From positions 248,001 to 312,000 of the forward strand of contig JAJIRX010000622.1 of assembly GCA_023853785.1 (NCBI GenBank): a DNA stretch of 64,000 nt, given 5' to 3'. Shown one piece after another: positions 24,392 to 35,559 of this stretch; within the stretch, counting starts at the first letter, position 1, and each line of letters opens with the position of its first letter. The translations under genes were made by a program, and so were the position numbers. Under the pieces are notes generated by a model that did not search any database, had not been told where the DNA came from, and saw nothing but the letters and a program-made list of their open reading frames with translations. Source of the DNA: Psilocybe azurescens. Taxonomy: Eukaryota > Basidiomycota > Agaricomycetes > Agaricales > Agrocybaceae.

Positions 24392-26419
24392 CAAAATAGG
24401 AAGTCGAAGGAGCTGCGACCAGCGAATGCCGGTGCTAGCGACAATTCCATCAGCTGTAGGATTTGAACCAGCCCTTCCGAATTGTTTGGCTGTTTGTCGA
24501 CAGCTTTCGTTAGTTCTCCGATGCCAAGAGGCATAATCGAGATGCCCATATCCGTGCGTTTTGAGGTCACACTCGCAAATTGAACAGAAATGAGTATGGG
24601 CACTGACGCAAAGCCTGCTGTTTTCCGGGCAGCAGGCAAGTCACAGACAATACACACTATGGCGCATCGCACCAATCGCCCATCCGGATGACCGTCAGTT
24701 CGGCTGAAGCGGACACCAGGATTCCAGAACTTGAGGAAGTCGTCAACTAAGGGTTTGAGGAAGTGATTGATCGCAGACAAAGGAGGTTCGTTTGGCCCAG
24801 GAATCACACCAGCAAGAAACATGTTCTCAGGCTTATAGCGAATATCAGGGGGTAGATTAAGGCAAACGAGGGTGACAAGACCAATTGAGACTTTCTTTCC
24901 TGCTTGTTTGTTGCCCAGCGGGTTGAAGAAATCGATCGATAGAGAGAAGACATAGCGTCCCTCACCATTCCCTACACTGAAATGAGTACCATCTGGTCCT
25001 TTGAATTTGCGGAGAACATCGCCGTCAAAGATGTCGCGCGATTGTGCGGGCAACTCCTGGCGGGGTCTTAGACCTATCCCACGATTTGTCCATATCTGCT
25101 TCAACTCCAGGGCGTGAAAGAAGTCGTCCAAGCCAAGTGATGGGGTTGAAGTAGACGAAAGGTTTTATCGGCGTGTAGATTGTACGCTTCTCAACCACTC
25201 GAGGACGTAGGAGCTGTTCATTGCACCGTCTGCCCATATGACGCGCTTTGCAGCAGGATGGGTATATAGCGACGGGAGACCCATCTTTGTACTTCGCGGC
25301 GTATGTGGCTTGACATTTGTCATTGGGGCAGACTGCATAAATGACGGTGTCAGCCTCCAGGTCGAGAGAGTTCTTAAATGACCGACAATCGGATGGAAAG
25401 TCGGATAGCACCTTTTGGTCAGCGTGCAGACAAATCGGCATTGGTTCGCATGAACGATAGTTGTACTAGGTATTGCAACATTTCCATCAGGGCAGATGTG
25501 CCACTTCGACTGACGCTGAAAAGTGTCTGGAATATGATGGCTATGAAAATAGATAACTGAAGGATGGGATCGACACAAGCAAGCAGCGGATTGAAGAAGC
25601 GGTCTATATGTTCGATATTAAATTCAGAATGTCATGTATGTGATTGTGATCTGTCTTACCTGTAGAAAATTTGATACCAGGAGTTTCTGCATCCTGCCGT
25701 GAATTCGATGTTTTCCTGTTCCTGACCCAGGATAGCTTTGCCTCCTCCAACTTTTCCGCAATATCGTCCACTTTGCCTGAGACTTGACGTTTCATGGCAG
25801 TGACGGGCACCGCCGTGTACACAACTTTGCTGAGATCGGTCTGGATGCGGATACACTCAGCATGGTGGTGCCTCAGTGGAAATGCATTTGTAAGTGGAAT
25901 TGTGTGTAGTTTCTCGAGTTCGACAGCTACGTTGGCAGCAAGAATATCCACAGCAGATTTGATCTCAGCAAGACGAGAAAGGAGGTTGCGAATAATTTGT
26001 TGACGGGAAGATTGTGGCTTGGAAGACGACGACACCGAGGAATTTTCGTCATTGTCGCCTGGTTGCGACCAGAGTCGATCACCTGGAGCCGACGATGGAG
26101 CAGGGATGGAATCGGAGACGGCCAGGGAGGCGAAATGTTGCCCGACTTTCTCGATTTCATCGTCAAGAACTTGCTTCGAATCTTCAGCAAGTTTGTTGGC
26201 AAAACGCCCGATCCTTGGCGGAGATGGTTGTTGTAGGTGCGAATGTCCAGCTCTACTCCACCTTCAACAAGCCCGCATTGGCTAGTGGAGCATGTGCACG
26301 TTCGAGTGGGCATTTCCTGTAGTTATATCGTCAATCAGAAAACATCTAACAGTCTGAGAGTGATCGAGTGACTGACGAGAAACCGAGTCAGCTAGAAAGC
26401 GCGTTTATGGAACAAGAAC

Positions 26420-27120
26420 GTGTTCTGGGCACCCAGAACACAGGGGACGGGGAGAAAGACGGGAAGGGTGTTCGTGTTCTGTGGTCTCTTAAAGTAAGCA
26501 TCGCGTCGACTTAGAGAACAATAACGCACTCACCATGGTGACCTTGTCGCACTCATTCACTCAACAAGTAGGCACAAAAGAAAACCTGGACACCCAGGTT
26601 TCCATTAGAGCGTTGCAAAGGCAACACAGAGTACAACGCTGTTCTGGGCACCCAGAACAACATTGAGTAAGAGTGGGTTAGAGAGAGCGGATTAGAGCAG
26701 GTTTCGATAAGCGTGTCTGTTTGGCTTGAAGCCCCGTAACCAAACAATCATGCAATCAGTCACATTTGTTTGGCTTCAAACCTATAGCCAAACAATCACA
26801 CACGCTCTCACGATGACACACGCTCTTATCGTCTCTAACGTCCACAATCCTTTCGAGTGTCCTGGGTGTCCAGGACACTATCAACATCTCTTCAACTTGA
26901 GAACAATCTTCCTCAGAGTGTCCTGGGTGTCCAGGACATGCTACTTCAGACGATCTTAGCCTGATTCGTATTGTTGACATTTTGGTGGTCCACGCTCTTC
27001 GATCGATTGCTAGTTATGCACTAGGTATGCACTCTTTCCCCAGCCTATTGTCACCACCTAACTGTCTCTCTTCTGCTCAAACTCAGGCCTACTCAGAGTG
27101 TTCTGGGTGCCCAGGACACT
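26420..27120. repeat. Left cluster of covarying palindromes (six copies)
   Basis: Copies of a 20-24-base dyad with core CTGGGYRYCCAG lie at 26,420-26,441, 26,581-26,600 (AAACCTGG/CCAGGTTT arms), 26,640-26,659, 26,856-26,879, 26,919-26,938 and 27,097-27,120. Arms differ between copies but remain self-complementary within each copy. A second dyad, TGTTTGGCT with AGCCAAACA or a near match, lies at 26,718-26,746 and 26,766-26,793. The cluster begins about 105 bases upstream of the transposase ATG. Confidence 0.85.
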
Positions 27121-27302
27121 CTGCCTTAGTCCACTGTCTCTGGCGTTTACTTTTTGTTGTCGCTATCATGGTCGATCAACGATTCAAATATTCTCTAGGT
27201 ATATACAATTTTCTTTGCCTATTGTCGCTATCTAATTGTCCATCATGATTGCTGGTAGAACTATAGCGGGTTTTGGCTGGAGGTCAATTTTAGTACTCTT
27301 GC

Positions 27303-30300
27303 TCAGGCCAGCGTACCAAGTTGCGTCGTAGAAGTTCTCTGGCAATCCTGGAATTGCCCTCGAGCGGCTAATGATCCCCCCATCCTTACACGCTGCCTAG
27401 CCGGGTTCTCTGGCACAGGGTTGCCCAGCCCAGTCCTCTTGTTCATATCACGGTCAATGATTGTCAGGTATGGAATCAATGCAGCGCTGCGCCACTGTCG
27501 GATCCTGATTGTGAATTTACGTTCTTCAGGTCCACTCTCGTCAGAAGACATGCCCTCCGTGGTCAGCATGTGTGCTACTTGGTACAGAAACTCCCAAGCA
27601 GGATCCGCCTCCTCCCTTTCGATTGTCGTTGGCGGTTTCGGGAGTCAGTTACTCGACAACTAGAATTGCATAAGTCTCCCAAAATGTAGAAAATCGAAAA
27701 ACAAACCCACCCCACGGCGTTGTGTGTCCCGGGCGCGACCTCGCCTTCTTACTTTTTTGATTTTCTCCACCCGTTCACGAAGTCTGCACTTCATCTTCTC
27801 CCTCTTTCGGCTTCGTCCTTTTACAAACGCCCTTGAGGATCGTGAAACATTGTTTAACAGCGGCATAAGCGACTGGCTGGTCTTCAGATTGAAGGCTATG
27901 CTTCAACAAGAAGGACTGCATGAACTGGTTGACCAACTCCTCGTTCCATGGATGATTGTGTTTGACTTCAAGCAGAAATTCAGCGGAGCTAGGCTTGGAC
28001 AGCTGACCGGATTTTCGTCAATTCGCGAATTTTTCGACAACATTCAGGAGAGGCGGTTTGACGCCTAGGATCTGGTCATCCTTCTTGATTCCAATAAGTG
28101 AATTCATGTGGAGCCGAACTGCTTTCTAGATAGATACGCATGGTGGGTTAGCCCACATTAAGATTTGAATGTGCTATGAACTTACCCCGATTATCTTAGA
28201 TGGACTGTTAGAGGCTTTCGTAGCCGGTTGTTTCACCAGTGCTGAAGCGTGTTTCTGTCTTCTGGCTGGTGTCCGTGGTGCACTTGGCAATGCACCTGTG
28301 GTCGCCAAGACCGAAAGAACTGTTTTTGTAATTTCCTTGACTTGCGCGAACGTCAACATTGCCGCGAATAATTTGTTGTCCAGGACTGTTGGAGGTAGAC
28401 AGTGTTGCAGGCTCATTGTCACCATAGACAGCTTTCAGCCGGGGCCTGCCCCACCCCGTGGACGTTTGAATTTATATGGTGGTGGGACACAATGAGGAAG
28501 CCCTTCATCGTCCTTTCAATGCGTCAGCATGACTATAAAATTAGGAACAGGATGGCTCACCTCGTTGTCATCGTCATCAGATACGACATGGTCGAACTCT
28601 TCCCCCGAAGCTTTCATCAGCAACAGGAGCACGAGCCTTGCCCTTGTCTTTGGAAGGGCTTTGTGGGTTTTCACCCATCATTGCGTCGTTGTCTCCTTGC
28701 CGACCCTCTCCGGGCGCTAGATGTGACTGTCCACTACTGGAGGCAGTATGCATGTCGAACATTGGAGTGGGAGTAAGTGTAACTTGCGGTGCCGCTGTGG
28801 TAAACATGACCTGTGATACCTGTTAGAAATAGACAATAATGCACAAATCAGTAGCTATACTGATGAGTCTAGAGTCTCTCAAATGCGCTGACAGTATGAG
28901 TGAAAATAGTAAATTGCTTCTGTAGACTCCAAATCTTGCTCTAGTGTCTTTGTTTCCTCAGACATAGTAGGAATACTGGTCTTTTACATGGCTAAGTGTC
29001 TAAAAATGGCGTGACTATAGGTGTCCTGGACCTATAATTACGTGACAAATTATATATCACCGGAACCGTCTCAATGAGGATTCCGGATCAGTGATCAGGA
29101 ATTTGTAACTTTAGTTATTGCAGTGTGCGCGTCTACTGTGCATTTGTACAAGTCCAAATATCAAGTGTGAACATGATACTACCGTGGTCGCGCTCTATTG
29201 GAGCAGGAGGCTGACCTTGTGGATGATTGTCCATATCTACATCGCCTCCTTCCTGATGACTATGGCTGGATACCTGAGGAAGTTGCCCGCTGGTTGACGG
29301 GATAACACCCTCCGTAGTAGGAGTGGGGAATGGTAATCCTAGATTGGTCAACGTAAGTTTGTGTTTTAAATATTTCGGAATATGAAGTCTTAAATACCTG
29401 ATGGTGCATTTACAGTAGTGCGTGCATGTTCTTCAAGCTGTCTCCGTTCCCTTTCCAATACACACAGCTTCTCATGATATTTGCGATTTCGCTTCTCCTC
29501 CGAACTCCTGCCGTTCCAGACATTCCCTCTCGAACTGTGCTTCTGTTGCTTTCAACCTATCGGCACTGTCCTGGTTTACCTGACGTTCGTGAAATCGCTT
29601 CTCTTCTATCTTTCTGTATTCTTTGCATTCTTTTTCGAGCTGCGCTTCTGTCGCTTCCAACTTAGCAGCATGCTCTTTGTTTGACTGCTCCAAGGCCAAT
29701 AACCGCTCCAAGACTTCGTTGAAGTTGTCCTGGTGTTTGTCCATCTATTATTATATGGTAAGTCTGATATACTCATCAGGCAGCAGTTTGATTACTCACT
29801 TTCTCCTTCATCCAGCAAATTTCTTTGTCCTTCAGGTCCAGCATCTGCCTTGTGGTAAAATCACTTTGCTCGATGACCCGTGTTTTGATCTATTATGAGG
29901 TGAGCCTTGTTAATCTAACAGCAGGAATGGTTAACTTACACATTCTGTGTCTTTTTCCGTGTTTTGTAAATAAACCCCAGGTTCATCATTGCGCCGCTTG
30001 ACCAACGTGTCCGCTGAACCTTCCTGCCCAGGCCCTTTCCGCCTTCCAATCGATATTTGATGCTTAGTTGGTGTCGGTTTTAATGTGAATGCGAACGGCT
30101 TCAACGTGAACGGCTTCGGTACCAGCGACTGAGTCGATGGCTGAGGTATGTGTTCATATGTTGGCTCGATGTTTCTGTGAGGATCATTGGCAAATTGCTG
30201 TTGAGGAAGCCGGCGGGTGTATGTTGGAGGTTTGCAAAACGGCTTTGTTGCCTAGGAGAGGATCTACTTGACCTCACGTTTTCGTCAAGGTTCATATCAT

Positions 30301-30786
30301 TTGGATATGAGATGTGTTGTTGCTCGCTCCGTGGGGTGATGGGCAGTTCTTGATCCGGCATAGACTGGTTTGGGTTGGTGGCTGTATTGACGGCCATGGC
30401 AGTTATGCCTGGGATAGCCTGGCTTGTTCCGGTACTGGAGGGTTCTATTGTTACTGGATTCACGGCAGGGAGAATGGTACCTTGAGCAGGCTCTAAAGGA
30501 TGGCTGGTCACGGGTATAAGTTTGGAGCGTTGTTGCAGGGCACCAGGCCGATTCTGCAGATCAGTTAGCTCAAAATAACAACTTTACAGTTAATAAATAA
30601 AATATGCACTGCGTCAAAGTTATCCATTGAAACGTCTGCATTGGGTTGAGGTTGGGGTTGAGGTTGTGTATTGAAGTTGAATAGGCTGAACATGTCAGAG
30701 TTGCTGGTGGCGGTTGGCGACTCTAGGTCAATGAATTTATTGAAAGTTGTTCGGCCATTGTGGCCGGGAGTGAATGTGATGCCCAT
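27303..30786 (-). CDS. Transposon-borne coiled-coil / low-complexity protein (model approximate)
   Basis: I read this as one multi-exon gene. Start MGITFTPGHNGRTTF (30,786), then a QPQPQPQPN stretch; SHPLEPAQGT and PSTQSLVPKPFTLKPF (proline-rich); IEQSDFTTRQMLDLKDKEI; a long charged coiled coil at 29,744-29,410 (VLERLLALEQSNKEHAAKLE and EKLCVLERERRQLEEHA); acidic and Pro/Ser-rich linkers; KAVRLHMNSLIGIKKDD; and an end block GMSSDESGPEERKFTIRIRQ, WRSAALIPYLTIID. That last block resembles the C-terminus of multicopy agaricomycete hypothetical proteins (recollection, not searched). Two or more one-base frame changes are needed (near 29,500 and 28,610). It could be two genes. The coiled coil suggests self-assembly; an accessory role in transposition is speculative. 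Confidence 0.5.
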
Positions 30787-31365
30787 GCGGGTATTTACTT
30801 ATTGGTGATTAGTCCGCTTCAAAATGCACAGGTGCCATTACTGAACTCCACTTCGCTCCATTTACTGAATTGTCTGACCCCACTAGCTCAAGTACTATGG
30901 CAACTGTATTGTTGAGCAGCTCATAAAGAGTCCAATACATGAACCTCGAAATGCTGCATCTACAATAGCTAAGTTCTGGTAGTATCTATCCTCTGTACTC
31001 AATGCTTGGAGTTTTGCTAATTGTTAAGTTCGATATGGCTTAGATGCTTAGACACGTTGAAATTATTGGAGTAAACTCATCATCGGTATGAACTGAATTC
31101 AATTGAGTGGCTGATGGTGGTGGGGTGCTAATTACGCCAGTAGGGTGCTCAGCACATCTACAATAGCTAATTAACTCCATTCACCAGTAGTATTCTCCAA
31201 TTCTTATTTGAACAGGGGCCTCTACTATGGCAACTTTATTGTTGAGTGGCTTGGAATAAATTTATTTCACTTGAATACCGGCTCACAACCAATCCAATAC
31301 TTTTAAGAGATCGAAAACTCAAAGCTCCAATAACACTACTCCCTCCAATAGTAATCTGTGCTGCC
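30787..31365. other. Divergent intergenic region inside the transposon
   Basis: Shared upstream region of the minus-strand coiled-coil gene and the plus-strand small gene. The phrase CTACTATGGCAACT (variant AGTACTATGGCAACTG) followed by TTATTGTTGAG recurs at about 30,892 and 31,222, and CATCTACAATAGCTAA recurs at about 30,957 and 31,156, pointing to an internal duplication of roughly 200-330 bases spacing. Confidence 0.45.
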
Positions 31366-31944
31366 ATGCCACATAAGAAGCCTATCCACAAGTCTCCGAA
31401 AGTGAGTACGACGATGGAGTGTCATACAGTCATACTTACAGTTATTAGGCAAAACATTATGCCTATACTGGTCGCCTTTTCCGTCACGACGTCGCGAAAG
31501 CCATTTTTTCTCTCCCTTTATTGCTTGGGATGATAATAGGACTACATTACTTCAACAAACACATCAGATTTTCAAAGATCAAGTCGCAAATGCCAAGATT
31601 TACAACTTTGCTGTTACTCTCTTGGAAGGTAGCCAATCCCATCCCTTTCAGATATCGTGCAAGAAGCAGTTGATTGGACTGAAGAAGAACGAAGCACTCA
31701 GAAAGTTGGGGTGCAGTGGAGAGGAGACCTCTATGTCCTGCTCATCGGAGAGCGTAATCCTCTATATCCTGTTGATATGAGAGGTAAGGATGCAAAACGA
31801 GTTGCATATGTGGTTAAAAAGTAAGTACCAGCATAATACTACATTTTTGAAGACTTACCATGTCTATGGTCCAGGTTTCTTGCAGAAGTCGAGCAAGATT
31901 TGATTGGAGATGCACCGACAATGTTCCATTTTCGCAGATGGTGA
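31366..31944 (+). CDS. Small transposon-borne protein of unknown function
   Basis: A short first exon MPHKKPIHKSPK (ATG 31,366) ends at a GTGAGT donor. The best later coding stretch reads AVDWTEEERSTQKVGVQWRG, DLYVLLIGERNPLYPVDMRG and, after an intron, FLAEVEQDLIGDAPTMFHF, stopping at 31,942-31,944. Middle exons are uncertain. No known domain is recognised. It lies between the coiled-coil gene and the WD40 gene. Confidence 0.4.
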
Positions 31945-32054
31945 CCAGTAGGATGTTCTAAGAGGCCCTGGTGGTCACGTAGTAGCTTTCTTTAAGTTAT
32001 ATCAATGCAATCACCAAGTTTCAATGCAAAGAGATGATAATTCCAATAAGAACA

Positions 32055-32135
32055 CATATTACAATACTGTTCTGGGCACCCAGAACAACATTGAGTGAGA
32101 GCGGGTTAGAGAGAGCGGGTTAAAGCGGGTTGATT
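32055..32135 (+). repeat. Isolated palindrome copy with flanking repeat shared with 26.63 kb
   Basis: TGTTCTGGGCACCCAGAACA (32,069-32,088) is identical to the dyad at 26,640. The flanking text ACATTGAGTRAGAG and GGTTAGAGAGAGCGG is shared too, so about 80 bases were copied between the two sites. Confidence 0.8.
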
Positions 32136-32220
32136 AGACAATGTTGACCAAGTTAGGTCACTTGATCAAAGCATTGCCATGCAAGCACAACACACACAGA
32201 ATCTCTTGATATATACCCCC

Positions 32221-32262
32221 TTTATTTCTCTTTGTTGTCGACAATACAACAAAGAGAAATAA
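32221..32262. other. Perfect 17-bp hairpin with 7-base loop
   Basis: TTATTTCTCTTTGTTGT pairs exactly with ACAACAAAGAGAAATAA across the loop CGACAAT. It lies downstream of the small gene (plus) and of the WD40 gene (minus), so it could be a shared 3' structure or a transposon footprint. Confidence 0.7.
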
Positions 32263-32404
32263 GGAGTACAGTTCAGTACCAGAAGGCATTGTAGAATCAG
32301 ATGGAGTTAGATAGTATTCAAATCAGCGACCTCAAAAAAAAATTTTAATTCAAATAATTAATATTCAAAGTGTATCCAAACTATTCAAAGTGTATTCAAG
32401 CTAT

Positions 32405-34226
32405 TCAAAGTGTATCCAAACTATTCCAACGATTCCACTCTGCTTGATCATTCCACAACTCTTCATCATCATCATCATCCTGGACAATCATACCAACATG
32501 AACCCGCATATCATTTGGATCCCAGGTTGAATATCTGGCATTGCTGGTATGAACTTGTGGTTCAAAACCCCGGTTTATCGTGGCATTCATAGTGCTTAAG
32601 GCACTTTGAGCCATCTTATCCCATAAATTAGCAAGAATAATGGAGTAATTTTGTGCATACAAACCTTTAGTGAATATGGTAACCAGATTCCTGAAGACCA
32701 ATACGCAATGATAAAAATGATAAAGAAATTCAGGACCATAATGATTGCTTGATGGTATACGTTATTTTGGGCCTGTTTTCTGGAATGCATGGACTATTGA
32801 ATGTAAGCATAGTTCTTGACAATAAGGAGTGAGCTTACTGGTTTTTCCCATATCACAATATCAGAGCATTCAAGGGAAGCGCCACTGGCTATAAGATGAC
32901 AATCTTTGGTGGATGTTGTCTAATACAAGTCAATACCAGGCTTTTGGATAAAACATTTGCACTCACGCATATGGTCTGTATTTCTGTATTTTTACCAGCT
33001 TGCTTTAATATCTGTTTCGGTTCAGGAGAGGACAAAGAAAATGTGTATATTTTGCCATGATCACTTCCACAGACCACAACTGACGATCCTTCAGCAAAAA
33101 CACCATCTTTGATGCATCGTTTCTTTGTGAATATGGGAAAGCTATGTGAAGGTGATGAGCGTGGTAAATGGTATAGATCAAACCCTTTTGCAAGATTCTC
33201 TATGAGAAGTAATTGCCCATCCAGGCTAATGTCAGCGTGGCCACTTCATAAGAGGTCAGCATTGACATATGATATCAAAAGATCATGCTCACACTCCAGA
33301 CTTCAAGACCTTCCGCCAGTCCTCCCTCCCAGACTCGACATTTCGACAAATCCTGCCAAAGTTGAAAGAATAATAAATATGAATGTCTCATTAATTAAAG
33401 TATCGTCTTACATTTCCCCAGTTTCTAGAACAAAATTAAAAGCTTACGCCCGAGTCATAAAAGTGGACAGAGCTAGCTATGTAGGTATTTCCGTCGCTCT
33501 CCACATTGAAGGTCCAGAGCTGTAACATTGTCCCTATATCATCATAAGTCGCTGCCGCATTGTCTACAGAAAAAGATCTCACCATTTCTTCCGACTTCGT
33601 ACAAGGTAACATTGCCATGGTGACTACTGATAGCCAAACGTGATGTTTGAATATCGTAGTCTACTGCTTCAACAGGATCGCTAGGAGCAAATACCCGTGT
33701 AGTGGCAATCTCAACCATCGCAGTCTTTGTTTCCGAGTTGGTATATTTTCCCAAGTGTAGAGGCTAAATGCTTACATTCGTACGGTTCTGGCAGAAGATG
33801 ATAAGAAAGCCATGCCCAGTTCCGAAAGCTAGGTGTTGCAAATCTTCCTTGACTTTACCCCTAGCCAGACCAAACATGTAATCTGGCCCCATCGTTGACC
33901 AGGGTCCTCAAGGACTTCTTTGCATTTTCTAGTCGAAACATCCCAAATACGAACTGTTTCATCATCACCTATAAATTTTGCATTAGCATGTATGCAATAA
34001 CACGATACAACACGAGGGCATCTTACCACCGCTAGCTAGCAGCGCCTCCATCATGACTGAATGATAAGCAGTTTATAGGCCCTTTAAGACCCGAAAACCG
34101 TGCATATTTGGTATAAACCTGCGTACTTGGTTAAATAACATTAGAAGAGAAGAGATTTTTACTCACATTGTTACGTGGGGCCTTCAAAAAGTGCTTGAAG
34201 CCTTTGAGCAAAAGAGTGATAAGCAT
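32405..34226 (-). CDS. WD40-repeat protein with C-terminal membrane helix, transposon-borne
   Basis: The likely start is 34,226 (MLITLLLKGFKHFLKAPRN), then YARFSGLKGPINCLSFSHDG and, after a one-base frame change near 34,045, LLASGGDDETVRIWDVSTRK, a canonical WD40 blade ending in W-D. Further blades: RWGQITCLVWLG, LAFGTGHGFLIIF, VEAVDYDIQTSRLAISSHHG with NVTLYEVGRNG, LQLWTFNVESDG, LLLIENLAKGFDLYHLPR and VVVCGSDHGKIYTFSLSSPE. A hydrophobic segment VLNFFIIFIIAYWSSGIW (about 32,740-32,690) is a predicted membrane helix. The end is acidic (QDDDDDEELWNDQAEW). WD40 propellers bind proteins; a partner is unknown. Multicopy relatives in agaricomycetes are recalled but not searched. Splicing is approximate. 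Confidence 0.65.
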
Positions 34227-34517
34227 GAGTAGTACTGGTAATGAGAGCGATGGCGACTAACTTTGGCCAATGGGCAGCATACTTATGCAAGGAGCACCTA
34301 TTGTGAATGTAACGCTAATTGTCTTGATGTCCATGACGACAATGTTGAGCAGACTGCTCCACCCCGCTTGACCTGCTTGGATACCTACCCCATTTGGGAA
34401 CGATATACGGAGTCACTATAGGCGAAAGAACAATAGCGAATATATGCTTACGAGGCTGTTTGAAAAATACAAAGTAGCGAGGGTAGAACAAAGTAATGAG
34501 TATGCCTAGGAATATAA

Positions 34518-35303
34518 ATGAGATGGATCAAGCAATACACAACTCAAACCACATACCATGGATGCGCACATCACACGACACAAGCCGCTTCATCACTTGC
34601 AGGATCGTCTTCTCGCCCCAGGACATTTCCTCACCTGCTGAAGATCGCACGAAGAATGGAGTTTTCCTCCCTTATCGTCAAGCCAGGGAAGCGATCGGCC
34701 ACAAGAGAGAGCTCTACAATCCCAGATATTGTATACTTATCGGCACAGAGACAATCTAAAACTCCGGAAACCATTCAGCACAGCACAACGCAGAGAAGGG
34801 CTCCTACACCTAAGCGTGTTGCATTTAACGAGGATATGAACGTTGACTCCTCCCGATTCTCAGTCTGGAGATGAGGAAGATGAAGAAGACGAACTTGAAT
34901 CTGGGAGCAAACTTGTTAAATTAATCCCCAAGCCTAAGGGCGAGGCTGGGTGTCCTGGGTCAGGGGGCTATAATTTGCAAGAAGAGCTGGCCTGGAGTGA
35001 AAGAACTTATGAAGCGGTGGTAGTGAGTGCTTATTTTGATCATATGCCTGTAACTTACCGATGAATTCCGCAAGGATTTGGTACACGACCAAGCCAAGAA
35101 AAAGCACCTGGATCTATCGAAAAGCTATAGTAAACAGAACAAAAACTTATTAAGGAAATCTGCGACGAAGTTAAAAGGAGTACCGGGTCTTAGACGAGTA
35201 TAATAAACACTGGCCCATGCATGACATGCTGAAGCTCCATCTTAAGTACACCTCAGAGGCAGCCCGCCCGGCAAGGACTGCAAAGAAAATGAAAAGGGTG
35301 AGT
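34518..35303 (+). CDS. Agaricomycete transposon-associated protein of the IPKP/GRGGYNL type
   Basis: The N-terminal part (from 34,518) is basic and Ser/Thr-rich and ends RRAPTPKRVAFNEDMN. After a one-base shift near 34,850 it continues TPPDSQSGDEEDEEDELESG, LVKLIPKPKGEAGCPGSGGY and NLQEELAWSE. After an intron it reads KKHLDLSKSYSKQNKNLLKE and LDEYNKHWPMHDMLKLHLKY, then TSEAARPARTAKK. The blocks LIPKPxGE, GxGGYNL and a C-terminal LKYTSExAR are ones I associate with abundant agaricomycete hypothetical proteins. Function unknown; no catalytic motif. The acidic run suggests a nuclear, chromatin- or DNA-contacting protein (inference). Confidence 0.55.
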
Positions 35304-35559
35304 TCAAATGCAACACCATTGTATCGTCACTAACTTTCAAGAATGTTCAAGGTGGCTTCAGCGTTCAAAGAGTAGTGAAGCTTGGGCGTACATAGCTATC
35401 AAATACATTTTCCTTGAGAAGTGTCTATGCACGTTTATAGTTGATATATGACAGTACATACCGTAAGCAAGAACCTGAGCACCTAGCATATGGGTGTATA
35501 GGGTACATCAAAAGGTGCAGCGATAAGCATGAGTGCTGGGTAGTCGAGCAGTGATGTCG

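Larger units (their letters stand above)
21403..26313 (-). pseudogene. Tnp2-type (CMC superfamily) transposase, interrupted by a hAT-like element
   Basis: Starts at 26,313 with a Cys/His-containing N-terminus (RTCTCSTSQCG), followed by a helical region (LLSRLAEIKSAVDILAANV). Further in: CPNDKCQATYAAKYKDGSP with CCKARHMGRRCNEQLL (Cys-rich zinc-type module), KPFVYFNPITWLGRLLSRPG, LPPDIRYKPENMFLAGVIPG, NPGVRFSRTDGHPDGRLVR, and FCSICECDLKTHGYGHLDY after a frame change near 24,600. After the nested element come YFDPSRFVVVDA and MHNLFLGLIRKHF. The C-terminal part has KADQWRVLGTTLLPITL, HMAIHLYEYLVFYGPVHSWW and FPFERVIGMLQRI, the hallmark end block. The hAT insertion (23,171-24,391) and at least two more frame breaks make it inactive as written. 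The family cuts and pastes CACTA-type elements; acidic catalytic residues were not assigned. Confidence 0.85.

Noticed and set aside
26420..27120. Repeated palindromes as a CRISPR array
   Set aside because: Spacing is irregular, arms vary and the organism is eukaryotic; there is no repeat-spacer structure.
32130..32340. Solo LTR (TGTTGACC start, TATATACCCCC-like box)
   Set aside because: No matching end, no target duplication and no second copy in the window; the hairpin explains most of the visible symmetry.
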